A stretch of 40,391 nucleotides of DNA from Sphingomonas sp. Leaf412 (GTDB lineage: Bacteria; Pseudomonadota; Alphaproteobacteria; Sphingomonadales; Sphingomonadaceae): NCBI RefSeq assembly GCF_001425405.1, contig NZ_LMQP01000003.1:956871-997261 (forward strand). The letters are read 5' to 3'. The translations under genes and the position numbers were made by a program. Below are positions 1 to 9,455 of this stretch, one piece after another. Under the pieces are notes generated by a model. It saw only the letters and a program-made list of their open reading frames with translations, searched no databases and was not told where the DNA came from. Position 1 is the stretch's first letter. Each line of letters begins with the position of its first letter.

Positions 1-800
1 GCGACGAACTCCGCCACCGACACCGTCTCCGCCCGCCGCGTCGCCTCGATCCCCAGAGTCTCAAGCGTTTCAACGGCTTGCGGCACACCCTTCAAACTCT
101 GCCGCAGCATCTTGCGTCGCTGCCCGAACGCAGCCGCGGTGATCCGTTCCAGCACCTCCAGCCGGACGCCCCCGGGCGCCGCATCGGGCAGGATGTGCAC
201 CACCGCCGACATCACCTTGGGCGGCGGGGTGAAGGCGGAACGGTGCACCGGCATCGCGATCCGCGGCGTCGATCGCCACTGGCTCAGCACCGCCAGCCGC
301 CCGTAATGCTCGCCGTCGACCGGCGCGACGATCCGCTCCGCCACCTCGCGCTGGAACATCAGCGTCAGCGATCGCCACCACGGCGCCCAGTCCGCCGACA
401 GCCACCCGACCAGAAGGGCGGTGCCCACGTTGTACGGCAGGTTGGACACGATATGCGGCGCGTTTTCGAACAGCGACCGCGCATCCACCTCGGTCGCGTC
501 GCCCTCCACGACGGTCAGCCGCCCGGGATACGCCTCGCCCAGCTCCGCCAGCGCCGGGATGCAGCGCCGGTCGCGCTCGATCGCGGTCACCCGCGCGCCC
601 GCCGCCAGCAAGGCGCGCGTCAGCCCGCCCGGTCCCGGTCCGACCTCCAGCACCTCGGCATCGGTCAGGTCGCCCGGTATCCGCGCGATCCGCGCCAGCA
701 ATTGCGCGTCGAACAGGAAATTCTGCCCCAGCGCCTTCGACGCGGTCAGTCCGTGCCGCGCGATCACCTCGCGCAGCGGCGGCAGGTCGGGTGCGGTCAC
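1..800 (-). CDS. rsmA: 16S rRNA dimethyladenosine transferase RsmA (KsgA), 3' end cut by window
   Basis: It dimethylates two adjacent adenines near the 3' end of 16S rRNA during 30S maturation in the cytoplasm. About 266 residues are visible. They carry the family N-terminus (ALGQNFLFD), the SAM-binding motif [11 protein letters not shown] and the catalytic NLPYNVG motif. The C-terminal part ([11 protein letters not shown]) is also typical, so only a few residues are lost beyond base 1. The start is a GTG whose bases overlap the pdxA stop (GTGA), indicating translational coupling at the end of the lptD-surA-pdxA-rsmA operon. This gene order is widely conserved in Proteobacteria. Confidence 0.95.
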   Translation of the reverse strand, partial: MTAPDLPPLREVIARHGLTASKALGQNFLFDAQLLARIARIPGDLTDAEVLEVGPGPGGLTRALLAAGARVTAIERDRRCIPALAELGEAYPGRLTVVEGDATEVDARSLFENAPHIVSNLPYNVGTALLVGWLSADWAPWWRSLTLMFQREVAERIVAPVDGEHYGRLAVLSQWRSTPRIAMPVHRSAFTPPPKVMSAVVHILPDAAPGGVRLEVLERITAAAFGQRRKMLRQSLKGVPQAVETLETLGIEATRRAETVSVAEFV

Positions 801-1804
801 GCCGCCCGCATCCGCGCCGCCGCGTCGGCCATCGCGATCGCCGCGATCATCGGCCCGGCATGCGCCTCCCCCCGGCCCGCCAGGGCGAAGGCGGTGCCGT
901 GGTCGGGGGAGGTCCGCACGATCGGCAGGCCCAGCGTCATGTTGACGCCCTCGTCGAAATACAGCGCCTTCAACGGGACCAGCGCCTGGTCGTGATAGGC
1001 GCACATCGCGACGTCGTAGCGCTCGCGCGCCCGTCCATGGAACATCGTGTCCGCCGCCCACGGCCCGATCGCGTCGATGCCTTCGTCGCGCAGGATCGCG
1101 ATGGCGGGGGCGATGACGTCGATCTCCTCGCGTCCCAACGCGCCGCTCTCGCCCGCATGGGGGTTCAGCCCGGCGAAGGCCAGCCGCGGCCGCTCGATCC
1201 CGAAATCGCGGCGCAGCGCGCGCGCGGTGACCCGCGCCTTGCCCAGGATCAGGTCGACGGTCAGCAGCCGGGGCACCTCGGCCAGCGGGACGTGCACCGT
1301 CATCGGCACGACGCGCAGGCCCGGTCCGGCCAGCATCATGACGGCGTTCTCGGGCGACACGCCGCATCGTTCGGCGACGAATTCGGTCTGTCCGGGCTGC
1401 GTGAAGCCGATGGCGTACAGCTGCGCCTTGGACACCGGGCCGGTCACCAGCGCGCGCGCCGCCCCCGACCGCGCCAGCCCGGAGGCCAGCTCCAGCGCGA
1501 CGAGTGCGGTCCGCGCGCCGTCCAGATCGGCGACACCGGGCGTCACGCAACCGGCGGTATCGATCGCGAGGACCGGCAGGCCATGGTCGAACGCCGCGAC
1601 CGCCTCCGCCGGTGCGGCGATGCGCGCCACCGGGCCGGGCCATACCGCGGCGACGGCACGCGGATCGCCGACGACCATGAAGGGGGGGAGCGCCGCGGCA
1701 CGACGTGCCTCCCACGCGCCGGCGACGATCTCGGGCCCGATCCCTGCGGGGTCGCCCATCGCGACCACGATGGGGGCGTGGGCGGGGAAGGGGGCGACGG
1801 GCAT
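797..1804 (-). CDS. pdxA: 4-hydroxythreonine-4-phosphate dehydrogenase PdxA
   Basis: PdxA is an NAD-dependent, metal-requiring dehydrogenase of the DXP-dependent pyridoxal-5'-phosphate pathway. It oxidises 4-phosphohydroxy-L-threonine. The 335-residue protein opens with the family signature [14 protein letters not shown]. It contains the metal-ligand region MTVHVPL, then [10 protein letters not shown], and ends with the conserved stretch [14 protein letters not shown] followed by [17 protein letters not shown] took the ATG at 1804 rather than the GTG just upstream at 1807. It lies about 10 nt after the surA stop and overlaps the rsmA start by 4 nt, so it is the third gene of the operon. Confidence 0.95.
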   Translation of the reverse strand: MPVAPFPAHAPIVVAMGDPAGIGPEIVAGAWEARRAAALPPFMVVGDPRAVAAVWPGPVARIAAPAEAVAAFDHGLPVLAIDTAGCVTPGVADLDGARTALVALELASGLARSGAARALVTGPVSKAQLYAIGFTQPGQTEFVAERCGVSPENAVMMLAGPGLRVVPMTVHVPLAEVPRLLTVDLILGKARVTARALRRDFGIERPRLAFAGLNPHAGESGALGREEIDVIAPAIAILRDEGIDAIGPWAADTMFHGRARERYDVAMCAYHDQALVPLKALYFDEGVNMTLGLPIVRTSPDHGTAFALAGRGEAHAGPMIAAIAMADAAARMRAA

Positions 1805-1814
1805 CACGCCCGGC

Positions 1815-3173
1815 TCACCGATATTCGATCACCGCGTCGCGGCGCAGGTCGCGCAACGCCTGCTGCGCGCGCAGGTTGACGCGCTGCTGCTCCAGCTGGC
1901 TCTGGATCTGTTCCGCCCCCGGCATCTGCCCGGACGCCACTTCGTCGCGGCCGCACAGGACCAGCGTGCGCACGCCGTCGGTGGGCGATCCGAACGGCGG
2001 GGTCGCCTCGCCCACGTTCAGCTTCGTCATGATCGCCTGCAACGGCGCGGGCAGGTCGCGGACCCGGATCGCGTCATTGTCGACGACCTCGGCGTTCAGC
2101 GTCGCCGCGACTTTGGCGACCGACCCGCAGCCCTGCAATTTCTGGATCGCCGTGGCGAACGCCGCGGTCTTCGCGCTGGCCTGCGCCTGCGTCGTGCCTG
2201 CCGGGAACTTGATCGTCATCTGCTTCAGCGACAGCTTCGAATCGCGCGGATCCGCGGTCAGCACTTGGCGCTTGTCGACCAGGTACAGGATCGAAAAGCC
2301 GCCGGGCACCGGGATCGGGCCGGCGACCTGCCCGATCTGCATCGTCTGCGACGCCTCGGCCAGTTCGGCGGGCAGCTGCGCGCTGCGCACCCAGCCCAGG
2401 TCGCCGCCGACGCCGCGGGTCGACGCTTCGGAAAAGTTGCGCGCGAAATAGCTGAAGGGCGCCTGTCCCTTCTGGATCTCCGCGATCACCTGCCGCGCAT
2501 TGGTCAGCACCTGCTGCTCGCGGTCGGGCGTCGCGGCGAGGTAGATTTCGTTCAGGTGATATTCCTCGGTGCCCTTCGCCGCCTCCAGACGGTCGATGAT
2601 GGCCTTCACCTCCTCGTCGCCGACGTTGACGAACGGTTCGACCTTGCGGCGCAGATACCGGTTCCAGGCCAGTTCGCCCTCGATCTGCCGCCGCATCGAC
2701 CGGTCCGACGACCCCGAATCGCGCAGGTAGGCGGCGAAGCCGTCGGGGGCGCGGCCGAAATTCTTGGCGACGCGGGCGAAGCTCTGGTCGATCTCGTCCT
2801 TCGTGATCGTGACGTCCGCGGTCCGCGCCTGCTGGATCTGCAACGTCTCGTCGATCAGCTGGCGCAGCACCTGGAGCCGCAGCCGCTCGCGGTCCTCCGC
2901 CGACAGCTTCACGTTGTTCGCCGCCGCGATCAGCGCGACGCGCTGGTCCACGTCGGTGCCCGTGATGACCGTCTCGTTCACGATCGCGGTCGCCTTGCGG
3001 ACGTTGGGATCGACCTTGCCGAAGATCTGGAGGTTGGCGGGGATGTCGAGGCCGGAGTTGGCCGGGACCGACTGGTCCTCCACCGTCTGCGACCATGCGG
3101 CCCCGGCGGCGCCCAGCATCAGCGCGGAGATCGTGAACCGGCGGGCCAGTGCCCGGACCTTCGTCGTCATCAT
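1815..3173 (-). CDS. surA: Periplasmic chaperone / peptidyl-prolyl isomerase SurA
   Basis: SurA escorts unfolded outer-membrane proteins, including LptD, across the periplasm to the BAM complex. The 452-residue product starts with a signal peptide (hydrophobic core FTISALMLGAAGAAWSQ). A SurA N-terminal chaperone region follows at about 60-180 (NVRKATAIVNETVITGTDVDQR). A parvulin PPIase domain lies at about 205-305 (HLNEIYLA, FARNFSEA, GGDLGWV, GPIPVPGGFSILYL). A second, less conserved parvulin-like region follows to about 425. GTG 3176, ATG 3173 and ATG 3170 are adjacent possible starts. Its position after lptD, 75 nt downstream, fits joint supply of outer-membrane assembly factors. Confidence 0.93.
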   Translation of the reverse strand: MMTTKVRALARRFTISALMLGAAGAAWSQTVEDQSVPANSGLDIPANLQIFGKVDPNVRKATAIVNETVITGTDVDQRVALIAAANNVKLSAEDRERLRLQVLRQLIDETLQIQQARTADVTITKDEIDQSFARVAKNFGRAPDGFAAYLRDSGSSDRSMRRQIEGELAWNRYLRRKVEPFVNVGDEEVKAIIDRLEAAKGTEEYHLNEIYLAATPDREQQVLTNARQVIAEIQKGQAPFSYFARNFSEASTRGVGGDLGWVRSAQLPAELAEASQTMQIGQVAGPIPVPGGFSILYLVDKRQVLTADPRDSKLSLKQMTIKFPAGTTQAQASAKTAAFATAIQKLQGCGSVAKVAATLNAEVVDNDAIRVRDLPAPLQAIMTKLNVGEATPPFGSPTDGVRTLVLCGRDEVASGQMPGAEQIQSQLEQQRVNLRAQQALRDLRRDAVIEYR

Positions 3174-3248
3174 CACGTGCTTTTCGAAACCTTCGCGCCG
3201 ATGTGGGATGTGTCGGCGACCGATGCCCCATCGCGCCTGAACCGCGGC

Positions 3249-5477
3249 TTAGCGCCCGATGTTCTTCAAGGAAAGCGTGAACAGGTACGCGTTCCCCCGG
3301 CGCGCGTCCCCGGTGCTGCGATAGTCGCGCCGCCACGTCAGCCCCAGGTCGATGCAATCGTCGCCATAGGCGATGCCCAGCCGGTGGCGCAGCGGCGTGA
3401 ACCCGTCCGAGGTCGACAGGACGTCCTCCGACTTGTCGGTCAGGTCGATGATCGCGGAGCCCCACACCGACCAGTAGCGCGCGAACGCCGCCCGCCCGCC
3501 CAGGCGCACTTCCTCGCGGTCCTGCAAATCCTCCAGCGAGGTGATGTCGCGATTCAGCCGCAGATAGCCGATCGTGCCGTAGGTCGCGCGCGATCCGACG
3601 GTGGCGTCCACCTCGTTGCGCCGGATCGCCAGGTCGTCCTTGTCGAGGCGATAGCGGTGGATGAACGACACGAAATCCGCGACGCGCACCGTCGTGCGCC
3701 CGACGATATCGGAAAAACTGTCCGACAGGCCGGTGCCGTTGGGCAGGATCGAGGGCCGGCTGTCGAGGCGGTAGCTCTGCCCGATGTTGCTGGTGATCGC
3801 CACGCCGGGCAGGTCGAGCGCCCAGTCCGCGCCATACGTCACGCGGCTGGAATCCTCCCAGCGGTCGTAGCCGGGGAAGCGGTTGAGCGAGAAGAGGTTG
3901 GTATCCTCCAGGTCTACCGCGCGCGAATCCTCGTTCGGCACGCGCAGGTTGGCGATACGGGGGGAGGCGACGACCTGCACGCGCGGGGTGAAGCGCTGCA
4001 CGCCGCCGAACGCCTCGCCGATCAGCGGCCATTTCACGTCCGCCGCCACCGCGCCGATCGCGCGGGTCGAGAAGCCTTCGGTCCCGCGATAGCTGACGAT
4101 GTTCGTCGCGCCGGTGTTCTCGGCATTGTACACGTCGGCGCGCGCGAACGCGGTCAGGATCACTTCCTGCCCGCCCGACGTGACGCCCCTCAGGTCCCAG
4201 CGCCCGCTGGCGAAGGCGCGCTGCGTGTCCTGCCCCTCCTTCCGCCCGATCGCGAGCGTGTTGAGTTGCAGGTTCAGCGTCCCGCCCAGCACGGTGTCCG
4301 CGACGCGGCGGCGATAGTCGATCTCGGGCAGTGCGACGGGCTGCAACCCCTGCCGCTCGCCGACCCGCATCGTCTGCACCGCCCAGCCCGCGATCGACAG
4401 GTAGCTGTCGCGGTCGATCCGTTCGATCGACAGGTTGGTGCGCAGCCGGTCCTCGCGCGAGATGTCGTAGCGGCGCAGGAACGTGCGGTCGGATACCAGG
4501 CGCAGCGACCCCGACATGCTCCAGTTCGGGTCGAGCTGGAACCGGCCGACGCCGTCGATATAGCCGCGGAAGGCATGCTCCGTCGCCGACGCGAACCCGG
4601 TCGAGAGGTCCTCGCTGCGGCGGCTGGACGTGGCGTAGCCGCGGACCGCGAACGCGCCCAGTTCGGTGCGCTGGGCGTACCGCGCCTCCAGCATCGGCAA
4701 TTCGCCCGAGAAGATGTGCGGCGCCACCACCAGCGACTTGTCGGGCGACAAGGCGATGTTGATCGGCAGGACCAGTTCGACGCCGTTGACGCGCGACAGG
4801 CCGATACTGGGCGTCAGCAGGCCGGTGTCGTTGCTCGCGGTGGTGGGCAGGCTGAACGACGGCAGCGCGGGGCTGGCCAGCCCGAACAGGTGGACGCGCG
4901 GACGCTCGAAATACACCCGCTCGCGGTCGGGGCGATAGGTGACGCGGACCGACGTGATCTTCCACGTCGGCTCCTTCGGGCATCCGTCGGCGTCGGCGAC
5001 CGCGCACGGGGTATAGGCGGCGCGATCGAGCCGGACGGTGCCGTCCTCCTCGCGCGTACCCTTCACCGCCGCCAGCCGCCCGCCGCGTTCCAGCACGACC
5101 AGCATGTTGTCGACCACCCCGTCGCGCAGCGAATCGGTCAGGTCGATCGAATCGCCGTAGGCGACGTCGCCCTGCGGGTTCGTGACCGCGACGTTGCCGG
5201 TCGCCAGCACGCGCCCGGTCTTGCGGTTCCACGTCACCGTGTCGGCGCGCAGGCGATCGCCGCGGCGGCTCATGCGGACGTCGCCGGTCGCGGTGACGAC
5301 GTCCTGCTCATAGGCGTATTCGAGCGTGCCAGCGCTGAACTGCACCTGGTCCGGGTCGGCGGCGACGGCGCCCTCGGGCGCGGGCGGCGGCGGGCCGCGA
5401 TCGGTCAGGTCCTGCGCCCCGGCGTGCGACGCGGTCGTCAGGAGGGCGGCGCCCGCGAGAAGGTACAAACGCAACAC
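3249..5477 (-). CDS. lptD: LPS-assembly protein LptD (outer-membrane beta-barrel)
   Basis: LptD with LptE inserts lipopolysaccharide into the outer leaflet of the outer membrane. The 742-residue protein has a signal peptide (LYLLAGAALLTTASHAGAQ) and an OstA/LptD N-terminal beta-jellyroll at about 45-140 (VVTATGDVRMSRRGDRLRAD, GDVAYGDSIDLTD). A long C-terminal barrel follows, rich in alternating strands and ending in an aromatic-poor strand (YLFTLSLKNIGR). Three cysteines stand out: two close together after the jellyroll (PCAVADADGC) and one near the C-terminus (GDDCIDLGL). They resemble the cysteines that form inter-domain disulfides in the family. The start is a GTG, with TTG 5474 possible. 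It is the first gene of the operon and diverges from pepA. Confidence 0.93.
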   Translation of the reverse strand: MLRLYLLAGAALLTTASHAGAQDLTDRGPPPPAPEGAVAADPDQVQFSAGTLEYAYEQDVVTATGDVRMSRRGDRLRADTVTWNRKTGRVLATGNVAVTNPQGDVAYGDSIDLTDSLRDGVVDNMLVVLERGGRLAAVKGTREEDGTVRLDRAAYTPCAVADADGCPKEPTWKITSVRVTYRPDRERVYFERPRVHLFGLASPALPSFSLPTTASNDTGLLTPSIGLSRVNGVELVLPINIALSPDKSLVVAPHIFSGELPMLEARYAQRTELGAFAVRGYATSSRRSEDLSTGFASATEHAFRGYIDGVGRFQLDPNWSMSGSLRLVSDRTFLRRYDISREDRLRTNLSIERIDRDSYLSIAGWAVQTMRVGERQGLQPVALPEIDYRRRVADTVLGGTLNLQLNTLAIGRKEGQDTQRAFASGRWDLRGVTSGGQEVILTAFARADVYNAENTGATNIVSYRGTEGFSTRAIGAVAADVKWPLIGEAFGGVQRFTPRVQVVASPRIANLRVPNEDSRAVDLEDTNLFSLNRFPGYDRWEDSSRVTYGADWALDLPGVAITSNIGQSYRLDSRPSILPNGTGLSDSFSDIVGRTTVRVADFVSFIHRYRLDKDDLAIRRNEVDATVGSRATYGTIGYLRLNRDITSLEDLQDREEVRLGGRAAFARYWSVWGSAIIDLTDKSEDVLSTSDGFTPLRHRLGIAYGDDCIDLGLTWRRDYRSTGDARRGNAYLFTLSLKNIGR

Positions 5478-5622
5478 GACGATCCCGCACCGGCCCCTTC
5501 GCGATCCGGGATGCGGCCGCGTCGACAGCGCCTATCGCATCGTCGCGCCACGGCTGCAACGCTTTGCCAGTCGCGACATCGCGGCGTAGGGGGTGGGAAT
5601 GATCGATAAGGAACGCGCCGAC

Positions 5623-7059
5623 ATGAAGATCGCCTTCGCCGCCACCCGTCCCGCCGACGCGGGCGTGATCGCGCTGCCCGTCCGGAAGGGCGCCGCGCCG
5701 ACGCTGGGGGAGGGCGATCGCGCACTGGTGCAGGCCGCCGCGGCGGCGCAGCGGTTCGAGGGCGAGGCGGGCACCGCCGCGGAGGTCTACGTCCCCGGCG
5801 CGCAGGGGGCGACGCGCCTGCTGCTGCTGGGCGTCGGCACGGGCGACGACGCCGCGTTCGAGCGCGCGGGCGGGGCCCTCACCGCGCGGCTGCTGACATC
5901 GGGCGTGACCGCGGCGGTCGCCGACCTGTCGGGCGAGGACCCGCTGGCGGTCGCGCGCTTCGCGGCGGGCGCGGCACAGCGCGCGTGGCGGTTCGACGAA
6001 TATCGCACGAAGCTGCCCGAGAAGCAGAAGCCGACGCTGGCGACGCTGACCGTCGTGGGCGACGATTCGGGCTGGGCCGCGCGCGCCGCGATCACCGACG
6101 GGATCGCGCTGTCGCGGACGCTGAAGACGCTGCCGCCCAACATCCTGTATCCCGAAAGCTTCGTCGCGCGAGTCACCGCCGCGGTCGACGGGCTGGGGCT
6201 GGAGGTGACCGTGCTGGACGAGGACGCGATGCGCGACCTGGGCATGGGCGCGCTGCTGGGCGTCAGCCAGGGGTCGCGGCGCGAGGCGCGTATCCTGGCG
6301 CTGAAGTGGAACGGCGGCGGCGATGCGCCGGTCACCGCGCTGGTGGGCAAGGGCGTGACGTTCGACACCGGCGGCATCTCCATCAAGCCCGCGGCGGGGA
6401 TGGAGGACATGAAGTGGGACATGGGCGGCGCGGCGGCGGTCGCGGGCGCGATGCTGACGCTGGCGACGCGCAAGGCGAAGGCGAACGTCGTCGGCGTCAT
6501 GGGCCTGGTCGAGAACATGCCCGACGGCGATGCGCAGCGTCCCGGCGACGTCGTCACCAGCATGTCGGGACAGACCGTGGAGGTCATCAACACCGATGCG
6601 GAAGGGCGGCTGGTGCTGTGCGACGCGATCACCTGGACGCAGTCGGTGTACAAGCCCGCGACGATCGTCGACCTCGCGACGCTGACCGGCGCGATGATCG
6701 TGGCGCTGGGCAGCGAGCACGGCGGGCTGTTCGCCAACGACGATACGCTGGCGGAGCAACTTCTGGCGGCGGGCCGGGCGACCGGGGACCTGCTGTGGCG
6801 CTTCCCGCTGTCGCCCGCCTATGACAAGCTGATCGATTCGCCGATCGCGGACATGAAGAACGTCGGCCCGCGCGGCGCCGGCTCGATCACCGCGGCGCAG
6901 TTCATCCAGCGCTTCGTCGACGACGGCGTGAAATGGGCGCACCTCGACATCGCGGGCATGGTCTGGGCGGACAAGGACGGCGCGACCTGGGCGAAGGGGG
7001 CGACGGGCTACGGCGTGCGCGTGCTCGACCGGTTCGTCGCGGACAATTGCGAGGGGTAA
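5623..7059 (+). CDS. pepA: Leucyl aminopeptidase (M17, PepA)
   Basis: This is a cytosolic di-metal aminopeptidase that releases N-terminal residues from peptides. The 478-residue protein has the variable N-terminal macro-like domain (1-160) and the M17 catalytic domain. Metal ligands sit in VGKGVTFDTGG and in WDMGGAA, and the diagnostic signature NTDAEGRLVL carries ligands and the catalytic Arg. The ending GATGYGVRVLDRFV is also typical. I chose ATG 5623 because AAGGA lies 10 nt upstream; GTG 5593 and ATG 5599 are in frame but lack a good SD. It diverges from lptD with a 145-bp spacer. Confidence 0.94.
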   Translation: MKIAFAATRPADAGVIALPVRKGAAPTLGEGDRALVQAAAAAQRFEGEAGTAAEVYVPGAQGATRLLLLGVGTGDDAAFERAGGALTARLLTSGVTAAVADLSGEDPLAVARFAAGAAQRAWRFDEYRTKLPEKQKPTLATLTVVGDDSGWAARAAITDGIALSRTLKTLPPNILYPESFVARVTAAVDGLGLEVTVLDEDAMRDLGMGALLGVSQGSRREARILALKWNGGGDAPVTALVGKGVTFDTGGISIKPAAGMEDMKWDMGGAAAVAGAMLTLATRKAKANVVGVMGLVENMPDGDAQRPGDVVTSMSGQTVEVINTDAEGRLVLCDAITWTQSVYKPATIVDLATLTGAMIVALGSEHGGLFANDDTLAEQLLAAGRATGDLLWRFPLSPAYDKLIDSPIADMKNVGPRGAGSITAAQFIQRFVDDGVKWAHLDIAGMVWADKDGATWAKGATGYGVRVLDRFVADNCEG

Positions 7060-7074
7060 ATTAGGGACACCCGG

Positions 7075-7156
7075 CCTCCGTTCGCCCTGAGCGTAGTCGA
7101 AGGGAATGCGGTGACGTTGCCCCATAGGCTTCGACTTCGCTCAGCCCGAACGGAGG
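7075..7156. repeat. REP-like inverted repeat pair (TTCG..TGAGCG..GTCGAAG family)
   Basis: Two 28-nt arms (7075-7102 and 7129-7156) are inverted copies with 25 of 28 matching positions and a 26-nt loop. The core GAGCGTAGTCGAAG is a palindrome-like sequence common between genes of sphingomonads. It lies between pepA and holC. It could act as a transcript-end or mRNA-stabilising hairpin. It ends 5 nt before the holC Shine-Dalgarno sequence. Confidence 0.85.
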
Positions 7157-7172
7157 ATGGTGGAAGGATATC

Positions 7173-7613
7173 ATGCAGGTCGACTTCTACCACCTGACCG
7201 CGATGCCGCTGGAACGCGCCCTGCCGCGGATCGCGGAGCGCGTGGTGGCGGGCGGCGGCCGGTTGCTGATCGTGGCGGAGGAGGAGGCGCAGCGCGTCGC
7301 GCTCGATCGCCTGCTGTGGACCTATGCCGCGGACGGCTTCCTGCCGCATGCGCAGATCGGCGGCGCGGACGATGCGCGGCAACCGGTGCTGATCGCACCC
7401 GACGTGAACGCCGCCAACCGCGCGCGCAACGTGGCGCTGGCGGACGGTATATGGCGCGACGACGCGCTGGATTTCGACCGCGCCTTCCACTTCTTCGACG
7501 AGGGCCGGATCCGGGAGGCGCGCGCGGCGTGGAAGTCGCTGGCGGACCGCGACGGCGTCGAGCGGCGGTACTGGAAGCAGAACGAGGCCGGGCGCTGGGA
7601 ACAGGCGGCGTAG
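7173..7613 (+). CDS. holC: DNA polymerase III chi subunit
   Basis: HolC is part of the clamp-loader complex and links it to single-strand-binding protein. The 146-residue protein begins MQVDFYHLTAMPLERALPRI and contains the family core LLIVAEEEAQRVALDRLLWTY, then FLPHA and QPVLIAPD. A central RAFHFFDEG and the tail RYWKQNEAGRWEQ also match HolC of alphaproteobacteria. GGAAGGA lies 5-11 nt before the ATG. It follows pepA, an order seen in many Proteobacteria. Confidence 0.92.
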   Translation: MQVDFYHLTAMPLERALPRIAERVVAGGGRLLIVAEEEAQRVALDRLLWTYAADGFLPHAQIGGADDARQPVLIAPDVNAANRARNVALADGIWRDDALDFDRAFHFFDEGRIREARAAWKSLADRDGVERRYWKQNEAGRWEQAA

Positions 7614-7614
7614 C

Positions 7615-7663
7615 GGCGCCCGCTTGCCTCCGCCCCCGCACGCGCCTACGGGGGCGCCACTTT
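7615..7663 (+). terminator. Possible terminator after holC
   Basis: A GGCGCCC stem pairs with GGGCGCC near 7650 and is followed by a short T-run (ACTTTT). The loop is long and itself GC-rich, so this is only a weak candidate for partial termination between holC and ndk. Confidence 0.25.
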
Positions 7664-7697
7664 TGCCGCATCCCAACATCAGGAGCACGTGACCGTC

Positions 7698-8120
7698 ATG
7701 GCCGCGAACCGTACCTTTTCGATCATCAAGCCCGACGCCACGCGCCGCAACCTGACCGGTGCGGTGACGAAGATGCTGGAGGAAGCCGGCCTGCGCGTCG
7801 TCGCCTCCAAGCGCATCCAGATGACGCGCGAGCAGGCCGAGGGCTTCTACGCCGTCCACAAGGAACGCCCCTTCTTCGGCGAGCTGGTCGACTTCATGAT
7901 CTCCGGCCCCGTCGTCGTGCAGGTGCTGGAGGGCGAGAACGCCATGCAGCGCAACCGCGACATCATGGGCGCGACGAATCCCGCCAATGCCGAGCCGGGC
8001 ACGATCCGCAAGGAACTGGCCGAATCGATCGAGGCGAATTCGGTCCACGGGTCGGATTCGGACGAGAATGCCGCGATCGAGATCGCCTATTTCTTCACGC
8101 CGGAAGAAATCGTCGGTTGA
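7698..8120 (+). CDS. ndk: Nucleoside diphosphate kinase
   Basis: Ndk transfers the gamma phosphate of ATP to nucleoside diphosphates through a phosphohistidine, balancing NTP and dNTP pools. The 140-residue protein is full length for the family. It has [14 protein letters not shown] at the N-terminus, [15 protein letters not shown], and the active-site His in [15 protein letters not shown] 7698 gives the canonical length. GTG 7689 would add three residues and sits too close to the AGGAG at 7681. The stop overlaps the start of the acetyltransferase gene. Confidence 0.95.
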   Translation: MAANRTFSIIKPDATRRNLTGAVTKMLEEAGLRVVASKRIQMTREQAEGFYAVHKERPFFGELVDFMISGPVVVQVLEGENAMQRNRDIMGATNPANAEPGTIRKELAESIEANSVHGSDSDENAAIEIAYFFTPEEIVG

Positions 8121-8635
8121 TCGACTGGCGCCTGCGACGGGCGGGGGCGGGCGATGCCGCGCGCCTGTCGCTCGTCGCGGGCGCGACGTTTCTGGAGGCG
8201 TTCGCGGGTGTCCTCGACGGCGACGACATCGTCGCGCATGTGGCGCGCAACAGCAGTGCGGCGGCGTTCGACCGCTATCTGTCCGACGGTGCGATCGTCA
8301 CGCTGGCGGAGGCCGCGACCGGCGCCGCGCCGCTGGGCTACACGCTGCTGACCGACCCCGACCTGCCGGTGGCGCCGCGCGACGGCGATATCGAGCTGAA
8401 GCGCATCTATTCCCTCGCGCCGATGCACGGTGGCGGCATGGGCGCGGCGCTGATGACGCGCGCGATCGACGACGCACGGGCCGTGGGACGACGGCGGATG
8501 CTGCTGGGCGTCTACGGCGGGAACGCACGGGCGCAGCGCTTCTACCTGAAACAGGGTTTCGCCGTGGTCGGCGAGCGCCGCTTCCGCGTCGGCGCGACGT
8601 GGCACGACGACCTCGTCTTCGCGCGAGAATTGTAG
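8117..8635 (+). CDS. GNAT-family N-acetyltransferase
   Basis: The 172-residue protein shows the GNAT fold: an N-terminal segment [20 protein letters not shown], the central strand [22 protein letters not shown] with the acetyl-CoA loop (HGGGMGAAL), and the late helix-strand [21 protein letters not shown]. It should acetylate a small molecule or a protein N-terminus; the substrate cannot be told. The best start is TTG 8117, which overlaps the ndk stop as TTGA and so implies coupled translation. The next start downstream would remove the first strand. Confidence 0.85.
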   Translation: MIDWRLRRAGAGDAARLSLVAGATFLEAFAGVLDGDDIVAHVARNSSAAAFDRYLSDGAIVTLAEAATGAAPLGYTLLTDPDLPVAPRDGDIELKRIYSLAPMHGGGMGAALMTRAIDDARAVGRRRMLLGVYGGNARAQRFYLKQGFAVVGERRFRVGATWHDDLVFAREL

Positions 8636-8669
8636 CGCGCGCGACGAAAGCCTGTCCCGACGGTACCGG

Positions 8670-9005
8670 TCAGGGCGTCATTTCGATGTTCTGATACCAG
8701 CCGTTCGAAAAGAGGGTCACCGTCCTGGTGACCAGCCTGCTGCCGCCGCACGTCGTCGCGTTGAAGACGACGTAGGTGATCTCCTGCCCGGTGCTCCAGA
8801 AACCCAGATTGATCGCGACCCCGTTCGCGGCCGTGACCGTGCGCGACGTCCGGTTGGGGAGGATGAACGCGATGCAACGTACCGCATTCGTGCGGTTATA
8901 GGCGGTCACCGCGATGTCCTTCAGCAGGTACTGGGCGGACGCCGGAATCGCGGTGGCGGCGATGCACGCCAGGATCGTCGCGAGCGAGGATAAACGTCGT
9001 ACCAT
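8670..9005 (-). CDS. Small secreted protein of unknown function
   Basis: The 111-residue product begins with a clear signal peptide (MVRRLSSLATILACIAATAIPASAQ), giving an exported mature protein of about 86 residues. The mature part has two cysteines (AVRCIAF and ATTCGGS) that could pair. It is rich in beta-prone Thr, Val and Asn and contains an N-R-T motif twice. I recognise no family. It lies alone between the convergent acetyltransferase gene and the purMN operon. The ATG at 9005 was chosen because the signal peptide starts there; in-frame sequence upstream is arginine-rich and implausible. Confidence 0.7.
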   Translation of the reverse strand: MVRRLSSLATILACIAATAIPASAQYLLKDIAVTAYNRTNAVRCIAFILPNRTSRTVTAANGVAINLGFWSTGQEITYVVFNATTCGGSRLVTRTVTLFSNGWYQNIEMTP

Positions 9006-9095
9006 GGGCCTGGACCTTCGGTGGTGACCGGTGTCCCGCCGATACGGCCGCTTCATGTCGGTTTGACGACGGGCCGTGTCCCGTCGCGGCAGGCG

Positions 9096-9455
9096 TCAGC
9101 GCCCGCCCGCCTCCAGCAACCGCCGCGGCGCGGCCAGTTCCCAGCTCCGCGCGATCCGGTCGTCGACCAGCGGCCAGTCGACCTCGCCGGTAAGGTCCAT
9201 CGATACCCAGCCCGACGGCCCCAGATAGGCCGGACGCGAATAGACCTGCGGCGCCGCCTCGATCAGCATCGCCTGCTCGTCCGCGCCCCCGGTACGGACG
9301 CACACGACGGTCAGGCCGTCGTCGTGGTGGTCGTCGCGGAACTGCGCGAACTGCTTGCCCGCGACGAAGAAGGTCGGCTGGCCGTGGCTCTCCCGCTCCT
9401 CGGTTTCCGGCAGTGCGAGCGCGGCCTCGCGCAGGCGGGACAACAGGTCGGTCAT
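9096..9455 (-). CDS. MmcQ/YjbR-family protein
   Basis: The 119-residue protein belongs to the MmcQ/YjbR family, small cytosolic proteins with a CyaY-like fold and uncertain function, sometimes described as DNA-binding. Visible hallmarks are LPETEERESHGQPTFFVAGKQFAQF, YLGPSGWVSMDL and the terminal DDRIARSWELAAPRRL. Its ATG overlaps the purN stop (ATGA), so it is the last gene of a purM-purN-yjbR operon. The pairing may reflect only shared transcription; no purine role can be read from the sequence. Confidence 0.85.
   Translation of the reverse strand: MTDLLSRLREAALALPETEERESHGQPTFFVAGKQFAQFRDDHHDDGLTVVCVRTGGADEQAMLIEAAPQVYSRPAYLGPSGWVSMDLTGEVDWPLVDDRIARSWELAAPRRLLEAGGR

Noticed and set aside
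1047..5609. A 1520-codon open frame antisense to pdxA, surA and lptD
   Set aside because: It is a shadow frame caused by high GC at third positions: Arg/His/Ala/Gln-rich, no domain, and it lies opposite three well-recognised genes.
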